Assembly (NCBI RefSeq): GCF_902705885.1 | Contig: NZ_CACSIP010000016.1 | Coordinates: 1-64,000, forward strand | Length of the DNA: 64,000 nucleotides | DNA from: Mycolicibacterium austroafricanum | Lineage (GTDB): Bacteria > Actinomycetota > Actinomycetes > Mycobacteriales > Mycobacteriaceae | Reading direction: 5' to 3' | Part shown: piece after piece, positions 23,822 to 34,298 of the stretch | Position numbering within the stretch: position 1 is the first letter of the stretch | Layout of the letters: every line of letters starts with the position of its first letter | Notes under the pieces: model-generated | What the model was told of the DNA's origin: nothing | Seen by the model: the letters and a program-made list of their open reading frames with translations, nothing else | Databases searched by the model: none | Made by a program: the position numbers and the translations under genes

Positions 23822-24475
23822 TCAGGACGGCTCCGTCACGGGGGCGTGCCAAAGCCCGACGATCGCGTCGATCAGGCCCGTTGCCGCCGCCTGCCACGAG
23901 GGCCTGGCGACCGGCGACCCCTGTGCCAGGAGCCGTTCTCGGTCGGCGCAACTGTGCATCAACAGGTTTCGCCCCATGATGTTGCGCTCGACCCGGACGT
24001 CGACGGGCAGGTCGGGTAGGCAGCCGTTGATGCCGTCGAGCACCCGCACCAGCGACGGCGACGACAACGCGTCCTTGACGACGATGTTGTGGTAGGCCGG
24101 ATCGGTCATCACCTGGGCCGCGAACCGCGCGTACCACGTCGGATTGCCCAGCGCGGCAAGGTGGTCGGTCAACGGACAGACCAGTGCAGCGACCCAGTCC
24201 CGCATCTGGGTCGAGTCGCCGATGTCGGCGATCCGTTGCTCACGAAGCTCTTCGATCGGTCCTCGGTGCTTGTGCTCGATGGCGCGCACCAGATCGGTCT
24301 TCGTGCCGAAGTGGTAGCCGACGGCGGCGTTGTTTCCCTGGCCCGCCGCCTCACTCACCTGCCGGTTCGACACGGCGAACACGCCGTGCTCGGCATAGAG
24401 ACGTTCGGCGGCCTTCAGGATCGCCTCTTGTGTGCTGGTTGCGCGGTCGGCACGCACAGTGCGGGCAGTGGTCAC
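23822..24475 (-). CDS. TetR-family transcriptional regulator
   Basis: 217 aa from GTG 24475. The N-terminal HTH is clear (AILKAAERLYAEHGVFAVSNRQVSEAAGQGNNAAVGYHFGTKTDLV). The C-terminal domain contains PAYHNIVVKDALSSPSL, as in regulators next to mycobacterial P450 genes. It is co-oriented with the ferredoxin and P450, so autoregulation of the three-gene unit is likely. Candidate sites lie in the 53-nt gap upstream. Confidence 0.87.
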   Translation of the reverse strand: MTTARTVRADRATSTQEAILKAAERLYAEHGVFAVSNRQVSEAAGQGNNAAVGYHFGTKTDLVRAIEHKHRGPIEELREQRIADIGDSTQMRDWVAALVCPLTDHLAALGNPTWYARFAAQVMTDPAYHNIVVKDALSSPSLVRVLDGINGCLPDLPVDVRVERNIMGRNLLMHSCADRERLLAQGSPVARPSWQAAATGLIDAIVGLWHAPVTEPS

Positions 24476-24504
24476 AGATCCAGTGAACCCCGTCACAGTG
24501 GCTA

Positions 24505-24526
24505 AGTCAAGCGACTGATTTAAATC
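24505..24526. promoter_or_regulatory. Short inverted repeats upstream of TetR-ferredoxin-P450 unit
   Basis: AGTC-AAGC-GACT (24505-24516) is followed immediately by the perfect 10-bp palindrome GATTTAAATC (24517-24526). They are AT-rich relative to their surroundings and occupy the only gap in front of the TetR start. They could be promoter and operator elements; arms this short can arise by chance. Confidence 0.35.
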
Positions 24527-24528
24527 GA

Positions 24529-25353
24529 TCACCGGGTGGCGCCGTCGGACCCGGGCTTGCGGACCAACACCTTGCCCGCGACGGTTCCACCGTCCACCGG
24601 CAGCACGGTTCCGGTGACGTAACGCGACCGGTCCGTCGCGAAGTACAGGGCGGCCTCGGCGACGTCGTCGACGGTGCCCTCCCGCTTCAACGGCCGGTCG
24701 TCGCGCATCCGCTGGCGGATCTTGGCCTCGAACTGCTCTAGCTTTTCGAGGTCCTCCCCAGTCGCCGACTTGCGCACGATCGCCGTGCGGATGTTGCCGG
24801 GCGCAATGGCGTTGACACGTACCTCGTGGTGGGCCAACTCGATTGCGGCACACTTGGTGAACTGGATGACCGCGGCCTTGGATGCCCGGTAGGTCAGCAC
24901 CCCACCACCGGCCTGGATCCCGCCGATCGACGTGAGGTTGACGATCGAGCCGCCACCGTGCTCGGCCATGTGGCGGGCGGCGTCGCGGGTGCCCGCCATC
25001 ACGGCGAGGACGTTGACCGACATCACCTTGTGGAAGTCGGCAAGGTCGTCGTCGAAGAGCCGACGGTGCATCGTCCCCGACACCCCGGCGTTGTTGACCA
25101 TCACGTGTAGCCCCCCGAAGCGCTGCACCGCCGTGCTCACCACCCGGCCGACCTCGTCGACGTCGGACACGTCGGCGGCGACGAACACGGTGTCACCGCC
25201 GAGTTCGGATTCCAAGGCAGTCCCGGTGTCGGTGTCGACGTCGCAGAACACGACCTTCGCGCCCTCGGCCGCGAAGCGTCGCACCAGACCCGCACCCAGC
25301 CCCGACGCCCCGCCGGTGACGATCGCGACCTTGTCGGCCAGTTCGTCGGTCAT
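24529..25353 (-). CDS. Short-chain dehydrogenase/reductase
   Basis: 274 aa. TGGASGLGAGLVRRFAAEGA cofactor loop, Asp in CDVDTD (NAD preference), MVNNAGVSG, Ser in LTSIGG, Tyr-x3-Lys in YRASKAAV, and the C-terminal YVTGTVLPVDGG. The ATG (25353) shares one base with the stop of the upstream hydrolase gene (TGATG). It is the last gene of the long minus-strand operon starting at 35161. Oxidation of a hydroxylated intermediate is inferred from family and place. Confidence 0.9.
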   Translation of the reverse strand: MTDELADKVAIVTGGASGLGAGLVRRFAAEGAKVVFCDVDTDTGTALESELGGDTVFVAADVSDVDEVGRVVSTAVQRFGGLHVMVNNAGVSGTMHRRLFDDDLADFHKVMSVNVLAVMAGTRDAARHMAEHGGGSIVNLTSIGGIQAGGGVLTYRASKAAVIQFTKCAAIELAHHEVRVNAIAPGNIRTAIVRKSATGEDLEKLEQFEAKIRQRMRDDRPLKREGTVDDVAEAALYFATDRSRYVTGTVLPVDGGTVAGKVLVRKPGSDGATR

Positions 25354-26174
25354 CACAGGATCCCTTCGAAGAAGTCGAGCAGCAGTTCGTTGACAGCCCC
25401 TGGCTGTTCCAGTTGTGGGCAGTGACCGGCATTCTCGATCACCGCGGAGCGGCCATGACGGATCTGCCCGGCGATCTCGGCGGCCCAACCCCGCGGCAGC
25501 AGTTTGTCGCCCCCACCCTCCACGAGAAGCGTCGGGACCTCGATGCGCTCGTAGGCCCGCGCGCTGCTCGGTGACGACGGAGCCTCCAGACCGGGGCGCC
25601 GGAACCTGGCCGCCGCCAGCGACTCCCACGCTCCGGGCGCGATGCTCGATTCGTACCGCCTGCGTACGTAGTCGTCGTCTCCGGGATAGGACGGGTCGAA
25701 GAACAATGCCGCGACGATCCGGCGCATCCCCGGCATGGTCGCGTCGTAGTCATAGAGCGCGGCGACGTGCTCGTTGCGCTGGATGTCCCCGCCGCCGCAG
25801 ATCGCCGTCAGGCTGCGCACCGGCAGGACCGGGGATTCCGAGGTGGCGTCGACGAGCAGGTTGATCGCGCCCATCGAGTTTCCGACGAAGTGGGCCGAGT
25901 CCACGCCCAGCACCTCGCAGAAGCGGGCGATGTGCCGGATCCGCATGCCGCGGCCGTCGGTGAAGTCGACAACCTTGGCCGACCCGCCGAAACCAAGCAT
26001 GTCGGGGGCCAGCACGCGGTACCGCACAGCCAGCGCGTCGACCGTGTGTTCCCAGCCGATCTCGGCGTTGGCGCCGAACTCGCCGCCGTGCAGCAACACG
26101 ACCGGATCCCCTTGTCCCGCTTCCAGATAGCTGGTTCGCAGTCCGTCGACCAGTACAGTGCGCTGATCGCTCAC
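25353..26174 (-). CDS. Alpha/beta hydrolase, possible C-C bond (meta-cleavage product-type) hydrolase
   Basis: 273 aa from GTG 26174 (GTGA overlap with the FMN reductase stop). Catalytic triad candidates: Ser in GNSMGA, Asp in GGGDKLLP, His in ENAGHCPQLEQP. The oxyanion-side LLHGGEFGANAEIGWEHT and DMLGFGGSAKV resemble meta-cleavage-product hydrolases such as HsaD and MhpC. With another such hydrolase at 34295 in the same operon, two successive C-C or ester hydrolyses are possible. Confidence 0.85.
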   Translation of the reverse strand: MSDQRTVLVDGLRTSYLEAGQGDPVVLLHGGEFGANAEIGWEHTVDALAVRYRVLAPDMLGFGGSAKVVDFTDGRGMRIRHIARFCEVLGVDSAHFVGNSMGAINLLVDATSESPVLPVRSLTAICGGGDIQRNEHVAALYDYDATMPGMRRIVAALFFDPSYPGDDDYVRRRYESSIAPGAWESLAAARFRRPGLEAPSSPSSARAYERIEVPTLLVEGGGDKLLPRGWAAEIAGQIRHGRSAVIENAGHCPQLEQPGAVNELLLDFFEGIL

Positions 26175-26755
26175 GCGGTCGCCGTGCCTGTCCCGGCGAA
26201 CGCCAGCAGCTGGGTGGCCAGCAGGTCGAGCTGATTGCCGACGGCGGCGCCCTGAGGGGTGTCGGCGAGCTCGCCCGACGGAGCCCAAACCTGGTCGGCG
26301 GAGTTGATGGCCACACCCAGCGGTGTCGGCCAGGCGCGCAACGCGTGCCCGATGCTGCGCAGTTGGGTCAGCGTGCCGACCGCGGCCTGCCAGCCGTAGG
26401 CGCAGCTGATACAACCCCACGGGGTGTTGTCGAGGTAGACGCGCGGATCCTCACGGAGGTCCTCGATGTAGTCGAGGGCGTTCTTGACCAGACCGGACAC
26501 CGCACCGTGGTAACCGGGAGAGCCGACGACCACGGCGTCGGCGTCACGCAACGCCGTGACCAGTTCCAGCGCGCGCGGCGTGCGTTCCAGTTCGTGAGGT
26601 GCATACATCGGCAGGTCGAGGTCCTCCGCACTGAACAGCCGGGTGCGTCCGCCCTGTCGCTCCACCGAGGTCAGGCAGTAGCGGAGCGCCCGCTCGGTGG
26701 AGGAGTTGGCACGCAGGGTTCCCCCGAGGCCGACGATGAAGGGTTGGGTACTCAT
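26171..26755 (-). CDS. NAD(P)H-dependent FMN reductase (flavodoxin fold)
   Basis: 194 aa. The phosphate loop is GGTLRANSSTERAL, and the SPGYHGAVSGLVKNALDYIE segment is diagnostic of NADPH-dependent FMN reductases. The reductase probably supplies reduced FMN to the luciferase-like monooxygenase at 28610-29929 in the same operon, forming a two-component monooxygenase. It starts at ATG 26755, 12 nt after the cyclase-family stop, and overlaps the hydrolase by 4 nt. Confidence 0.88.
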   Translation of the reverse strand: MSTQPFIVGLGGTLRANSSTERALRYCLTSVERQGGRTRLFSAEDLDLPMYAPHELERTPRALELVTALRDADAVVVGSPGYHGAVSGLVKNALDYIEDLREDPRVYLDNTPWGCISCAYGWQAAVGTLTQLRSIGHALRAWPTPLGVAINSADQVWAPSGELADTPQGAAVGNQLDLLATQLLAFAGTGTATA

Positions 26756-26766
26756 CACTTGCACAC

Positions 26767-27768
26767 TCACTTGATCGCGATCGGACTGACAGGTGCACCC
26801 ACCGCGCCGACCACCTTCAGTGGCGGCGCGACGAGCTGAAATTCGTAAACGCCGTCGGCGGCGCAGTCGGCGGCCAACGGCCCGAGTTCCCAATATTCAC
26901 CGAGCATCAGACCCATGTCCCGAAGACACAGCATGTGCATCGGCAGAAACGTGCCCTGCACCCCCTGGGACGGATCGGGGTCCTCCACCATCAGGTTGTC
27001 CGCGGCGACGGCGGCGGCTTCGTGCTCGTGCAGCCATGCCGCACATGTCCAGTGCAGCCCGGATCCGGCCTCGGCGCCGTCGCCGGTGGCCAGGAACCGC
27101 GTCCACCATCCGGTGTGCACGACGACGATGTCGCCGGAGCCGACCTCGACGCCCTGTCTCGCGGCGATCTCGTCGAGTTCTGACGGTGTGATCGGCGTGC
27201 CGGGATCGCAGAAGGTGTCGACCCCGCGGTGAGCCACCACATCGAGAAGCACACCGCGCGAGGTGATGCCCTTGTCGGCGACCTTCTCGATGCCGAGGTG
27301 AAAGGCACCGAAGCTGGTCACCGAGTCCGCCGAGAATCCGTTGTAGAGCTTGTCCTCGTAGTACACGTGCGACAGCGCATCCCACTGCGTGCCGGCCTGA
27401 AGCGGCATCACGATGAGGTCGTCGTTGAACCGAAAGGGGTTGTCGACGAAGAAGGCACTGACATCGGAAGCCACCGCGTTGCGGAGCCACTGCGGGCCGT
27501 ACTCGACGAGCGTCGAGGCATCACCCCCATCGACGGTCATCACGTGTACCGGGTTCTGCCGGAACTTGAATGCGCCCTGCGGACCTCCGGAACCGAAGTC
27601 ACCCCCGAGCGAGATCACCTTGCCTTGCCGGACCAAACCCGCGGCCTCCGCCACCTTTTCGGGGGTGATGAAGTTCAATGTGCCGATCTCGTCGGCCTCA
27701 CCCCACCGCCCCCAGTTGCGTACCCCATCCGCCATCTTGCGGAAGTCCGCCATGCTGCCGGCCATCAT
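26767..27768 (-). CDS. Cyclase family (kynurenine formamidase-like) metal-dependent hydrolase
   Basis: 333 aa. The family metal motif, usually HxGTHxDxPxH, reads AGTQWDALSH, with Gln in place of the metal-proximal His; this GTQWD form is common in bacterial cyclase-family proteins. DIVVVHTGWW and the C-terminal EFQLVAPPLKVVG also match. ATG 27768 shares a base with the upstream SDR stop. Relatives hydrolyse lactones, amides or cyclic 1,3-diketones; ring-opening here is inference. Confidence 0.87.
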   Translation of the reverse strand: MMAGSMADFRKMADGVRNWGRWGEADEIGTLNFITPEKVAEAAGLVRQGKVISLGGDFGSGGPQGAFKFRQNPVHVMTVDGGDASTLVEYGPQWLRNAVASDVSAFFVDNPFRFNDDLIVMPLQAGTQWDALSHVYYEDKLYNGFSADSVTSFGAFHLGIEKVADKGITSRGVLLDVVAHRGVDTFCDPGTPITPSELDEIAARQGVEVGSGDIVVVHTGWWTRFLATGDGAEAGSGLHWTCAAWLHEHEAAAVAADNLMVEDPDPSQGVQGTFLPMHMLCLRDMGLMLGEYWELGPLAADCAADGVYEFQLVAPPLKVVGAVGAPVSPIAIK

Positions 27769-28607
27769 CAACTCCCCTGTGCCACTGGTGCGGTGTGGAT
27801 CTGAGTCCAGAATCGTTGACCGAGAATCCCGCCGTCGGTCCACAACACCTGCCCGGTGATGTACCCCGCAGCGCGACTTCCCAGGAATACCAGTACCGCT
27901 GCCTGCTCCTCGGCGGTCGACACCCGGCCCAGCGGAGCGGTGAACGAGTCCAGGTACTGCTGTCCGTAAGCCGACCGCAGCTGGTCCAGAATCGGGGTTT
28001 CGGTGACACCGGGCGCCGTGCAGTTGATCCTGATGCCGCGGGCGCCCCACTCCTCGGCACGGCGCATCCCGTAGAGGATGATCGCCTCCTTGGACAGCCG
28101 GTAGCCTCCGTCTGCCAGGGCATCCGGATTCTCGGCGCACCATCGCAATCCGTCGGGAACCGATGCAGTGTCGACGAGACCGGCAGTGACACCGGCGTTC
28201 TCGCGGTAGGAGGAAGCCGCCAACGAGGACACATTGCAGATGGCCGCACCTGTGGGCATGCGGTTCACCAATGCCTCGGTGAACTGCCTCGTGCCCAGGA
28301 AGTTGATCCGGACCACCAGCAGCGGATCTCCGATCCCCGACGAAACCCCGGCGACGTTGAACAGCGCGTCGACCGCACCGTCGACCGCACCGGCGGCCGC
28401 CTCGACCAAGTCGGGATCGGCAAGGTCGATCTCGATGAAATCCGATGGTGCTGTCGCCGGGTCGGTCGGTGCCCGGCGATCCAGCCCGGTCACCCGGGCG
28501 CCGAGTCGGCCCAAGTGGCGGGTCACCTGCTCCCCGATACCCGAGGCACAGCCGGTGACCACGACGTGGGCACCGTCGTAGCGCACCAGCTCATCGAGGG
28601 TGTTCAC
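27768..28607 (-). CDS. SDR of the 3alpha-hydroxysteroid dehydrogenase/carbonyl reductase type
   Basis: 279 aa from GTG 28607. TGCASGIGEQVTRHLGRLGA cofactor loop, short Rossmann core with IDLADPD and LFNVAGVS, and a long segment before the catalytic YRLSK (GGYRLSKEAI), as in 3alpha-HSD/carbonyl reductases. The C-terminal AGYITGQVLWTDGG is typical. It lies 2 nt downstream of the luciferase-like gene. The likely substrate is an alicyclic ketone or alcohol, by family; this is unproven. Confidence 0.88.
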   Translation of the reverse strand: MNTLDELVRYDGAHVVVTGCASGIGEQVTRHLGRLGARVTGLDRRAPTDPATAPSDFIEIDLADPDLVEAAAGAVDGAVDALFNVAGVSSGIGDPLLVVRINFLGTRQFTEALVNRMPTGAAICNVSSLAASSYRENAGVTAGLVDTASVPDGLRWCAENPDALADGGYRLSKEAIILYGMRRAEEWGARGIRINCTAPGVTETPILDQLRSAYGQQYLDSFTAPLGRVSTAEEQAAVLVFLGSRAAGYITGQVLWTDGGILGQRFWTQIHTAPVAQGS

Positions 28608-28609
28608 GT

Positions 28610-29929
28610 TCAGCTCGCGGCTTCCTTCGCGGCCTTCGCGTCCTTCTCCAGCTGAGCAGCTTTGACCCGGCCCTCGTTGATCTCGGCCATCGCCTCAGGA
28701 ATCTCACCGGCGGTGAACTTTCCGCCACGGCCGGTGGGCAGCCCCCCGAATGCGTAGGTGTCGTCGAACAGCGGTACGTCCCAGGACTGTCTGCGTGCCT
28801 CCACCTTCTCGATCACCGGCTCGAGGCGCTTCGCTTTGTCGGCGACCGCCTTCGCGTCGCGCTCGATGAACTCGGGCAGGATCTCCTTGCCCATGATCTC
28901 GATCGATTCCATCGTGCCCTCGTGACTGCGGGGATTGAGCAGCAGGATGATCTCGTCGACGCCGCTGGCCTCGTAGCCGCGCAGGAACTCCCGGACTGTG
29001 TCCGGCGATCCGATGGCACCTCGTCCCGGCCCGTAGGCCAGCGTCGGATCCTCTTTGACGGCCTCTTCGTAGCGCTCCCACACCTTGGTTCGGCCCGGGG
29101 TGTGCATGCCGGTCAGGTAGTAGTGCATGATCCCGAACGAGAAGAACCCGCCGCCGATGCCCAGTCGTTTGAGCGCCTCGTCGTCGCTCTTGGCGACCAT
29201 CATCGACAGATCCCCGCCGATCGCCAGCAGGTTCGGGTTGATCGCCGGGGTGATCGGCGCCCCCTGCTCCTCGAACTCCTTGTAGTAGCCGTCCACCCTG
29301 TCCTTGAGCGCCTCAGGTCCGGTGTAGGCGAAGCTCAGGGCGCCGATCGCTTTCTGCGCGGCCATCTGCACCGACGACGGTCGGGTGCATGCCACCCACA
29401 CCGGCGGGTGCGGCTTCTGCAGTGGCTTGGGTATCACATTGCGGGCCGGCATCTCGACGTGTTCGCCCTTGAACCCGCTGAACGGCTCCTCGACCATGCA
29501 CCGGATCGAAACCTCCAGCGCCTCTTCCCATTGCGCGCGCTTGTCGGCCGGGTCGATGTTGAAGCCGCCGAGTTCGGCAACCGATGACCCTTCACCGGTG
29601 CCGAACTCCACCCGTCCGTTCGACAGGTGGTCCAGCGTCGCGACGCGCTCGGCGATCCGGGCCGGATGGTTGATCGGCGGGGGCAGGTGCATGACGCCGA
29701 AACCCAGACGGATGTCCTTGGTGCGCTGACTCGCCGCCGCCAGGAACATCTCCGGAGCAGTCGAATGGCAGTACTCCTCGAGGAAGTGGTGCTCGGTGAG
29801 CCAGACGGTGGAGAAGCCGGCTTTGTCGGCGAGCTCCACTTCATCGAGACCATGCTGGAACAGTTGGTGCTCGTCGGCCTCCGACCACGGCCGGGGCAAC
29901 GGGAACTCGTAGAACAGGGAGATCTTCAC
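28610..29929 (-). CDS. Luciferase-like (LLM class) flavin-dependent monooxygenase
   Basis: 439 aa from GTG 29929, with AAGGAGG 10 nt upstream. It has the bacterial luciferase TIM-barrel pattern: GFSTVWLTEHHFLEEYC, LGFGVMHLPPPINHPARIAERVATLDHLSNGRVEFGTGEGS. It is longer than typical (330-380 aa) owing to a charged C-terminal tail ending in KAAQLEKDAKAAKEAAS. With the FMN reductase at 26171 it probably makes a two-component monooxygenase for a Baeyer-Villiger or hydroxylation step. Confidence 0.88.
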   Translation of the reverse strand: MKISLFYEFPLPRPWSEADEHQLFQHGLDEVELADKAGFSTVWLTEHHFLEEYCHSTAPEMFLAAASQRTKDIRLGFGVMHLPPPINHPARIAERVATLDHLSNGRVEFGTGEGSSVAELGGFNIDPADKRAQWEEALEVSIRCMVEEPFSGFKGEHVEMPARNVIPKPLQKPHPPVWVACTRPSSVQMAAQKAIGALSFAYTGPEALKDRVDGYYKEFEEQGAPITPAINPNLLAIGGDLSMMVAKSDDEALKRLGIGGGFFSFGIMHYYLTGMHTPGRTKVWERYEEAVKEDPTLAYGPGRGAIGSPDTVREFLRGYEASGVDEIILLLNPRSHEGTMESIEIMGKEILPEFIERDAKAVADKAKRLEPVIEKVEARRQSWDVPLFDDTYAFGGLPTGRGGKFTAGEIPEAMAEINEGRVKAAQLEKDAKAAKEAAS

Positions 29930-29972
29930 TTGTTTTTTTCCTCCTTGGGCGTACTCGGGGGCCTGGCTGTGT

Positions 29973-31700
29973 TCAACACTTCTTTGCGGGACGGGTGTCG
30001 GCGATGTGCCGGGCTGCCACATAGCCGAAGGTCATCGCGGGTCCGATGGTGGCGCCCGCCCCCGCATAGCTGCGCCCCATGACGGCGGCCGACGCGTTCC
30101 CGACGGCGTAGAGACCGTCGACGACGCTGTCGTCGGCACGCAGCACCCGCGCGTGTTCGTCGGTGCGCAAGCCACCCGAGGTACCGAGATCGCCGAGGAT
30201 GATCTGGAACGCGTAGTACGGCGGCTTGCCGAGCGGGTGCAGGTTCGGGTTCGGCAGCGTCGGGTCGCCGTAGTAGTTGTCGTAGGCGCTGTCTCCGCGA
30301 TTGAAGTCGTCGTCGTGGCCCTTACGGGCCAGCTCGTTGAATCGCTCTGCGGTGGAGCGCAATTGCGCGCCCGGGACGCCGATCTTGGTGGCGAGTTCCT
30401 CCCAGCTGCGGCCCTCTTCGACCACCCCCGACTCCAGCCATGCCTGCGGGACCTTCCTGCCGGTGGGCACCGGCGCGAACGGAACCTTCGGGATGGGAAG
30501 GTGTCCCGCGACGACGTAACGGTGGAACGACCGGATGTCGGTGATGAGCCAGCAGGGGATGTGGCTGACACCGGAGCGTTGACCGGCGATCATCGCGTGG
30601 GCGAAGTCCATGTACGGGGCCGCCTCGTTGATGAAACGCCTTCCGTCGCCGTTGACGACGAACTGGGAGGGCATCATCCGTTCGTTGAGCATGAACTGCA
30701 AACGACCGTCCGGCCAGCAGATCGCCGGGAACCACCACGCTTCGTCGAGCAACTCCGTGGAGCCCCCGACCTTCTGCCCGGCGCGGATTCCGTCTCCCAT
30801 CGCGGCGGGATTGCCGAAACTCCAATCCTTGTCGACCTCGGGGAGATGCTCTCTACGCCATTGCATGTCGTGGTCGAATCCGCCGCTGGCGATCACGACA
30901 CCGCGGCGGGCGCGAACACGCACGGTGGCGCCGTCGCGCTCCACACTTGCACCGACCACCGCGCCGCCGCCGTCAGTGATCAGCTCGGCCATCGGCGAAC
31001 TGAGCCACAGCGGGATGTTCTGCTGCTTCATCGCCAGCCGGAGGCGGGCTGCCAGCGACTGACCGATCGCGGCCATCCGGTCGCCGAACACCCGGGCCCG
31101 GAACATTCGCCAGATCAGTTTCAGCAGCACTGCCTTGCCCCTCCACGACTGGCGGACCTGGTAGAACAGCCGCAGATCCTTGGGCCCGAACCAGATTCCC
31201 CGGGGAGCCAGCGCGAGCGGGGTCAGCAGGTTCTGCTCCTCGTCGCCGAGTACTCGCAGATCGATGGCCTCGACGTTGATGGTGCTGCCGAGCGCCGAGC
31301 CACCGGGCGTCTCCGGGTAGTAGTCCGCGTAGCCGGGCTTCCAGACGAACTCCAGCCACGGGCTGAGATTCTCGAGGAACTCCATCATCTCCGGAGCGGC
31401 ATCAACATATTTGCGCAGCCGAGCGTCGCTGACCAGTCCGCCGGTGATCTCCTCGAGATACCTGAACACCTCATCGGGATCGGGCACATGACCCGCGCGG
31501 CGCTGTGAGGGAGCGCCCGGCACCCAGATCCCACCCCCGGACAGGGCCGTCGATCCGCCGAACTGGGCCGACTTCTCCACCACCAGGGTGTCCAGGCCGG
31601 CCGCAGCCGCCGTCAGCGCGGCGGTCATCCCTCCGCCGCCGGATCCGATCACCAACACATCGGTGACGTGGTCGAATTCCGGTTCTGTTGCCGCGCTCAC
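29973..31700 (-). CDS. KstD-like FAD-dependent dehydrogenase (fumarate reductase/3-ketosteroid delta1-dehydrogenase superfamily)
   Basis: 575 aa from GTG 31700 (GTGA overlap with the extradiol dioxygenase stop). N-terminal FAD motif [38 protein letters not shown], and the C-terminal [32 protein letters not shown], all as in 3-ketosteroid-delta1-dehydrogenases. These insert a double bond alpha,beta to a ring ketone. Embedding directly behind meta-cleavage genes suggests it acts on the same ring system. A second member is at 36056. Confidence 0.88.
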   Translation of the reverse strand: MSAATEPEFDHVTDVLVIGSGGGGMTAALTAAAAGLDTLVVEKSAQFGGSTALSGGGIWVPGAPSQRRAGHVPDPDEVFRYLEEITGGLVSDARLRKYVDAAPEMMEFLENLSPWLEFVWKPGYADYYPETPGGSALGSTINVEAIDLRVLGDEEQNLLTPLALAPRGIWFGPKDLRLFYQVRQSWRGKAVLLKLIWRMFRARVFGDRMAAIGQSLAARLRLAMKQQNIPLWLSSPMAELITDGGGAVVGASVERDGATVRVRARRGVVIASGGFDHDMQWRREHLPEVDKDWSFGNPAAMGDGIRAGQKVGGSTELLDEAWWFPAICWPDGRLQFMLNERMMPSQFVVNGDGRRFINEAAPYMDFAHAMIAGQRSGVSHIPCWLITDIRSFHRYVVAGHLPIPKVPFAPVPTGRKVPQAWLESGVVEEGRSWEELATKIGVPGAQLRSTAERFNELARKGHDDDFNRGDSAYDNYYGDPTLPNPNLHPLGKPPYYAFQIILGDLGTSGGLRTDEHARVLRADDSVVDGLYAVGNASAAVMGRSYAGAGATIGPAMTFGYVAARHIADTRPAKKC

Positions 31701-32641
31701 GAGTTCACCGCCGTTCGGACCGCGAACCCGGCGATCAGTTCAGGGGCGGCACGGTAGAAGTGGTTGCTGGTCGCGTACCCGCCCTGTGCGGCAAGAGACG
31801 CGAACGCGGCCACCCAGGTCCGGATCTCGTGCGCGGAGTTCCCCGCCTGCTCGGCGATCCAGCCGTTGGCCCAGCCGTCGACGTCGGCGAGCCGCTGGTT
31901 GTCCAGCAGGTCCAGGAACGCCTGGTCCCATTCCGGGTTGAGCGGCGCGAGTGAGCCGTGGCCCGAGGCGAATTCACGCGCGGCGTCCATCACCGCCACC
32001 TGCCGGGCCTGCCGCTGCTCGCCGGACATGGGCATGCCGTGCACGATCCGGTCCAGCGCAGCCGGCGGCGCCGTTGCCAGAGTCGGCACCGGTGGGTCGT
32101 GGGACAGGCCGCCGGAACCGACGACCAGCACCCGCTTGCCCAGCCCGGCCAGGTGCGTCCCGACGGCGGCCCCCAGCGAACGCACCCGGCTCAGCGGGCC
32201 CAGCGGGGTGGCCACGGAGTTGATGAACACCGGGATCACCGGTTTGGCGGTGGCATCTCCGAACAGCTTCTGCAGGGGCTGCACGGTGCCGTGGTCGACC
32301 TGCATCGCCGCCGAGATCGCGACGTCGACGCCGGAGTCCAGAACCGCCCGGGCACAGTCGGTCGCCAGATCGGCGGGCACGTTCAGCGCTCCCTTGTGGG
32401 TGCCGTAGTCGCCGACGCCCTCGGCGGCGGTCCCGATGCAGAACGGCGGCATCACCTTGTAGAAGAAGCCGTTGTAGTGGTCCGGCGAGAACGTGACCAC
32501 GAGATCGGGATCAAACGCGGTGACGAACTCCCGCGCCTTCGCGATCGCCGACTCGATGTCGTCAAGAAGTTCCTGTGACGGTCCCGGAAGGTTCAGTAGC
32601 GGGCTGTGCGACATGCAGCACAGCGCGATCTGGGTTGCCAT
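31697..32641 (-). CDS. mhpB: Class III extradiol dioxygenase, MhpB-like (2,3-dihydroxyphenylpropionate 1,2-dioxygenase family)
   Basis: 314 aa, matching MhpB length. Motifs: N-terminal [14 protein letters not shown] (iron-ligand His), [36 protein letters not shown] and [11 protein letters not shown]. LigB-type enzymes cleave catechols meta to the hydroxyls using Fe(II). It overlaps the MhpA-like gene upstream by 80 nt and the KstD-like gene by 4 nt. The actual catechol may differ from dihydroxyphenylpropionate; the symbol reflects family similarity. Confidence 0.88.
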   Translation of the reverse strand: MATQIALCCMSHSPLLNLPGPSQELLDDIESAIAKAREFVTAFDPDLVVTFSPDHYNGFFYKVMPPFCIGTAAEGVGDYGTHKGALNVPADLATDCARAVLDSGVDVAISAAMQVDHGTVQPLQKLFGDATAKPVIPVFINSVATPLGPLSRVRSLGAAVGTHLAGLGKRVLVVGSGGLSHDPPVPTLATAPPAALDRIVHGMPMSGEQRQARQVAVMDAAREFASGHGSLAPLNPEWDQAFLDLLDNQRLADVDGWANGWIAEQAGNSAHEIRTWVAAFASLAAQGGYATSNHFYRAAPELIAGFAVRTAVNS

Positions 32642-34298
32642 GAGAAGCGGGGTCTCCTTCCCGATTCGGGGTGGCGGTCAACTGCAGCACCGAAAACAGC
32701 GACGCCGACACCTCGGGGGCGCGCTGGGCGATACACGCCGCCGCGATGCACCGGTCGGGGCGCAGGAACAGTACGGAGTCGGTGTACACGTCGAACCACG
32801 ATTTGAGGGCACCTGTGCGGTCTCCGACGACCACGACGTCGGCGTCGTCGTGTCCGGGCCAGCGCAGCTGAGTCATGGGCCGGGCATCGATCAACCTCGC
32901 CCCCAGCGCTTTCCATCGGCCGAACGCGGCGTCACCGAGAACTGCGCGCAGGTTGTTGCTCCAGCACAGCACCGCGAATCCGGGACCGAGCACGTCGTCG
33001 AGCAACAGGTTCTGGTGATCGCGTGTGTCGACCCGAGGTTGGATGAACAGCGTGCCCGTAGGCGAGTTCCCGGATCGGCCGGCGCCCGCCTCGGCGTGGT
33101 GGACCGCACCCTCGAGGTAGCGCGGCATCGGCTTGAAACGCATCTCGAGCACATAGCGTTTCACCGACGGGACCACCGACGCGGCGTGAATGACACGATC
33201 GCGCAGCGCGGCCACCCTGCGGTTCGTCGGCGAGATGACCCGGCCCACCATCGTCGACAGATCGATCATGGCCCGGGCGTGCTTGCGGCGCTCCACATCG
33301 TAGGTGTCGAGCAGCGCTTCGCCGGCCTGACCGGACACGACGGCGGCCAGCTTCCAGCCGAGGTTGGCGGCATCCCGGATGCCACTGTTGTAGCCCTGCC
33401 CCTGCCACACCGGCATCAGGTGCGCAGCGTCGCCTGCGAGCATCAGCCGGCCCTTTCGGAAGGATCCGGCGATCCGCGAATGATGGGTGTATACCCGATG
33501 CCGGATCATGTCGACGCGCTCGGGGTACGGAACCCGCTGCGCCAGCATGCGACGCACGAACTCCGGTTCTGCGGCCTGCTCGTCGGTCTCGTCGGGATGG
33601 ATCAGGAACTCGAAACGCCGAATGCCGTGGGCGATCGAGATCGACACGTAGGGGCGCCGGGGGTCGGCTCCGACTTCGCTGTTCGGATGCCCCAGCGGAT
33701 CATTGGCGACGTCGACGACCAGCCACCGCGTCGATGATGTGGTTCCGTCGAACGACACTCCCATCAGCCTGCGGATGGTGCTGCGCCCGCCGTCACAGCC
33801 CACCACGTAGCGGGCGAGCACGGGGGTGCGCCCGTCGGCGAACTCCACTGTCACGCCGGCGCCGGTCTCGACACAGGTCTGCATCCGATGCCCGAAGCGC
33901 ACCTCCACGTGGTCGAATCGCTCCAGTCCACGGCACAACTCGGCGTCGACCATCGGCTGCACGAAGCCGTTGCGCTTCGGCCAGCCGAATCGGGCGTCCG
34001 GCGGCGCCATCTCGGCGAGCAGGCGACGGTCGGCGTCGAAGAAGCGCAGGATCTGGTTCGGCACCGTGTGCGGCAGCACCTGATCGACAAGGCCTATCGA
34101 CTGGAAGGTACGCAACGACTCGTCGTCGAGGCCGACTCCTCGGGGATAGTCGATGAGGGTGTCGCGCTCCTCCACCACCAGTGTCCGAACACCCTGGAGG
34201 CCAAGGATGTTCGCCAACGTCAGGCCGGATGGCCCTGCCCCGACGATGACGACGTCCACTTGGCTGTCTACCTGATCGTCCGTGCCCGCGGCTGTCAT
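32562..34298 (-). CDS. mhpA: MhpA-like FAD-dependent aromatic hydroxylase (3-(3-hydroxyphenyl)propionate hydroxylase family)
   Basis: 578 aa. The FAD-binding GxGxxG is [21 protein letters not shown], the DG motif is [17 protein letters not shown], and the second FAD motif is [27 protein letters not shown]. The C-terminal thioredoxin-like region fits the MhpA subgroup. It ortho-hydroxylates a phenol to a catechol for the MhpB-like dioxygenase whose gene it overlaps by 80 nt. Its ATGA overlaps the stop of the upstream MhpC-like hydrolase gene. Confidence 0.88.
   Translation of the reverse strand: MTAAGTDDQVDSQVDVVIVGAGPSGLTLANILGLQGVRTLVVEERDTLIDYPRGVGLDDESLRTFQSIGLVDQVLPHTVPNQILRFFDADRRLLAEMAPPDARFGWPKRNGFVQPMVDAELCRGLERFDHVEVRFGHRMQTCVETGAGVTVEFADGRTPVLARYVVGCDGGRSTIRRLMGVSFDGTTSSTRWLVVDVANDPLGHPNSEVGADPRRPYVSISIAHGIRRFEFLIHPDETDEQAAEPEFVRRMLAQRVPYPERVDMIRHRVYTHHSRIAGSFRKGRLMLAGDAAHLMPVWQGQGYNSGIRDAANLGWKLAAVVSGQAGEALLDTYDVERRKHARAMIDLSTMVGRVISPTNRRVAALRDRVIHAASVVPSVKRYVLEMRFKPMPRYLEGAVHHAEAGAGRSGNSPTGTLFIQPRVDTRDHQNLLLDDVLGPGFAVLCWSNNLRAVLGDAAFGRWKALGARLIDARPMTQLRWPGHDDADVVVVGDRTGALKSWFDVYTDSVLFLRPDRCIAAACIAQRAPEVSASLFSVLQLTATPNREGDPASHGNPDRAVLHVAQPATEPSGTVTGTS

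Noticed and set aside
23822..24853. 343-aa version of the TetR starting in the SDR region
   Set aside because: The extra N-terminus is antisense-like, overlaps the SDR gene and promoter palindromes, and precedes a normal TetR start at 24475.
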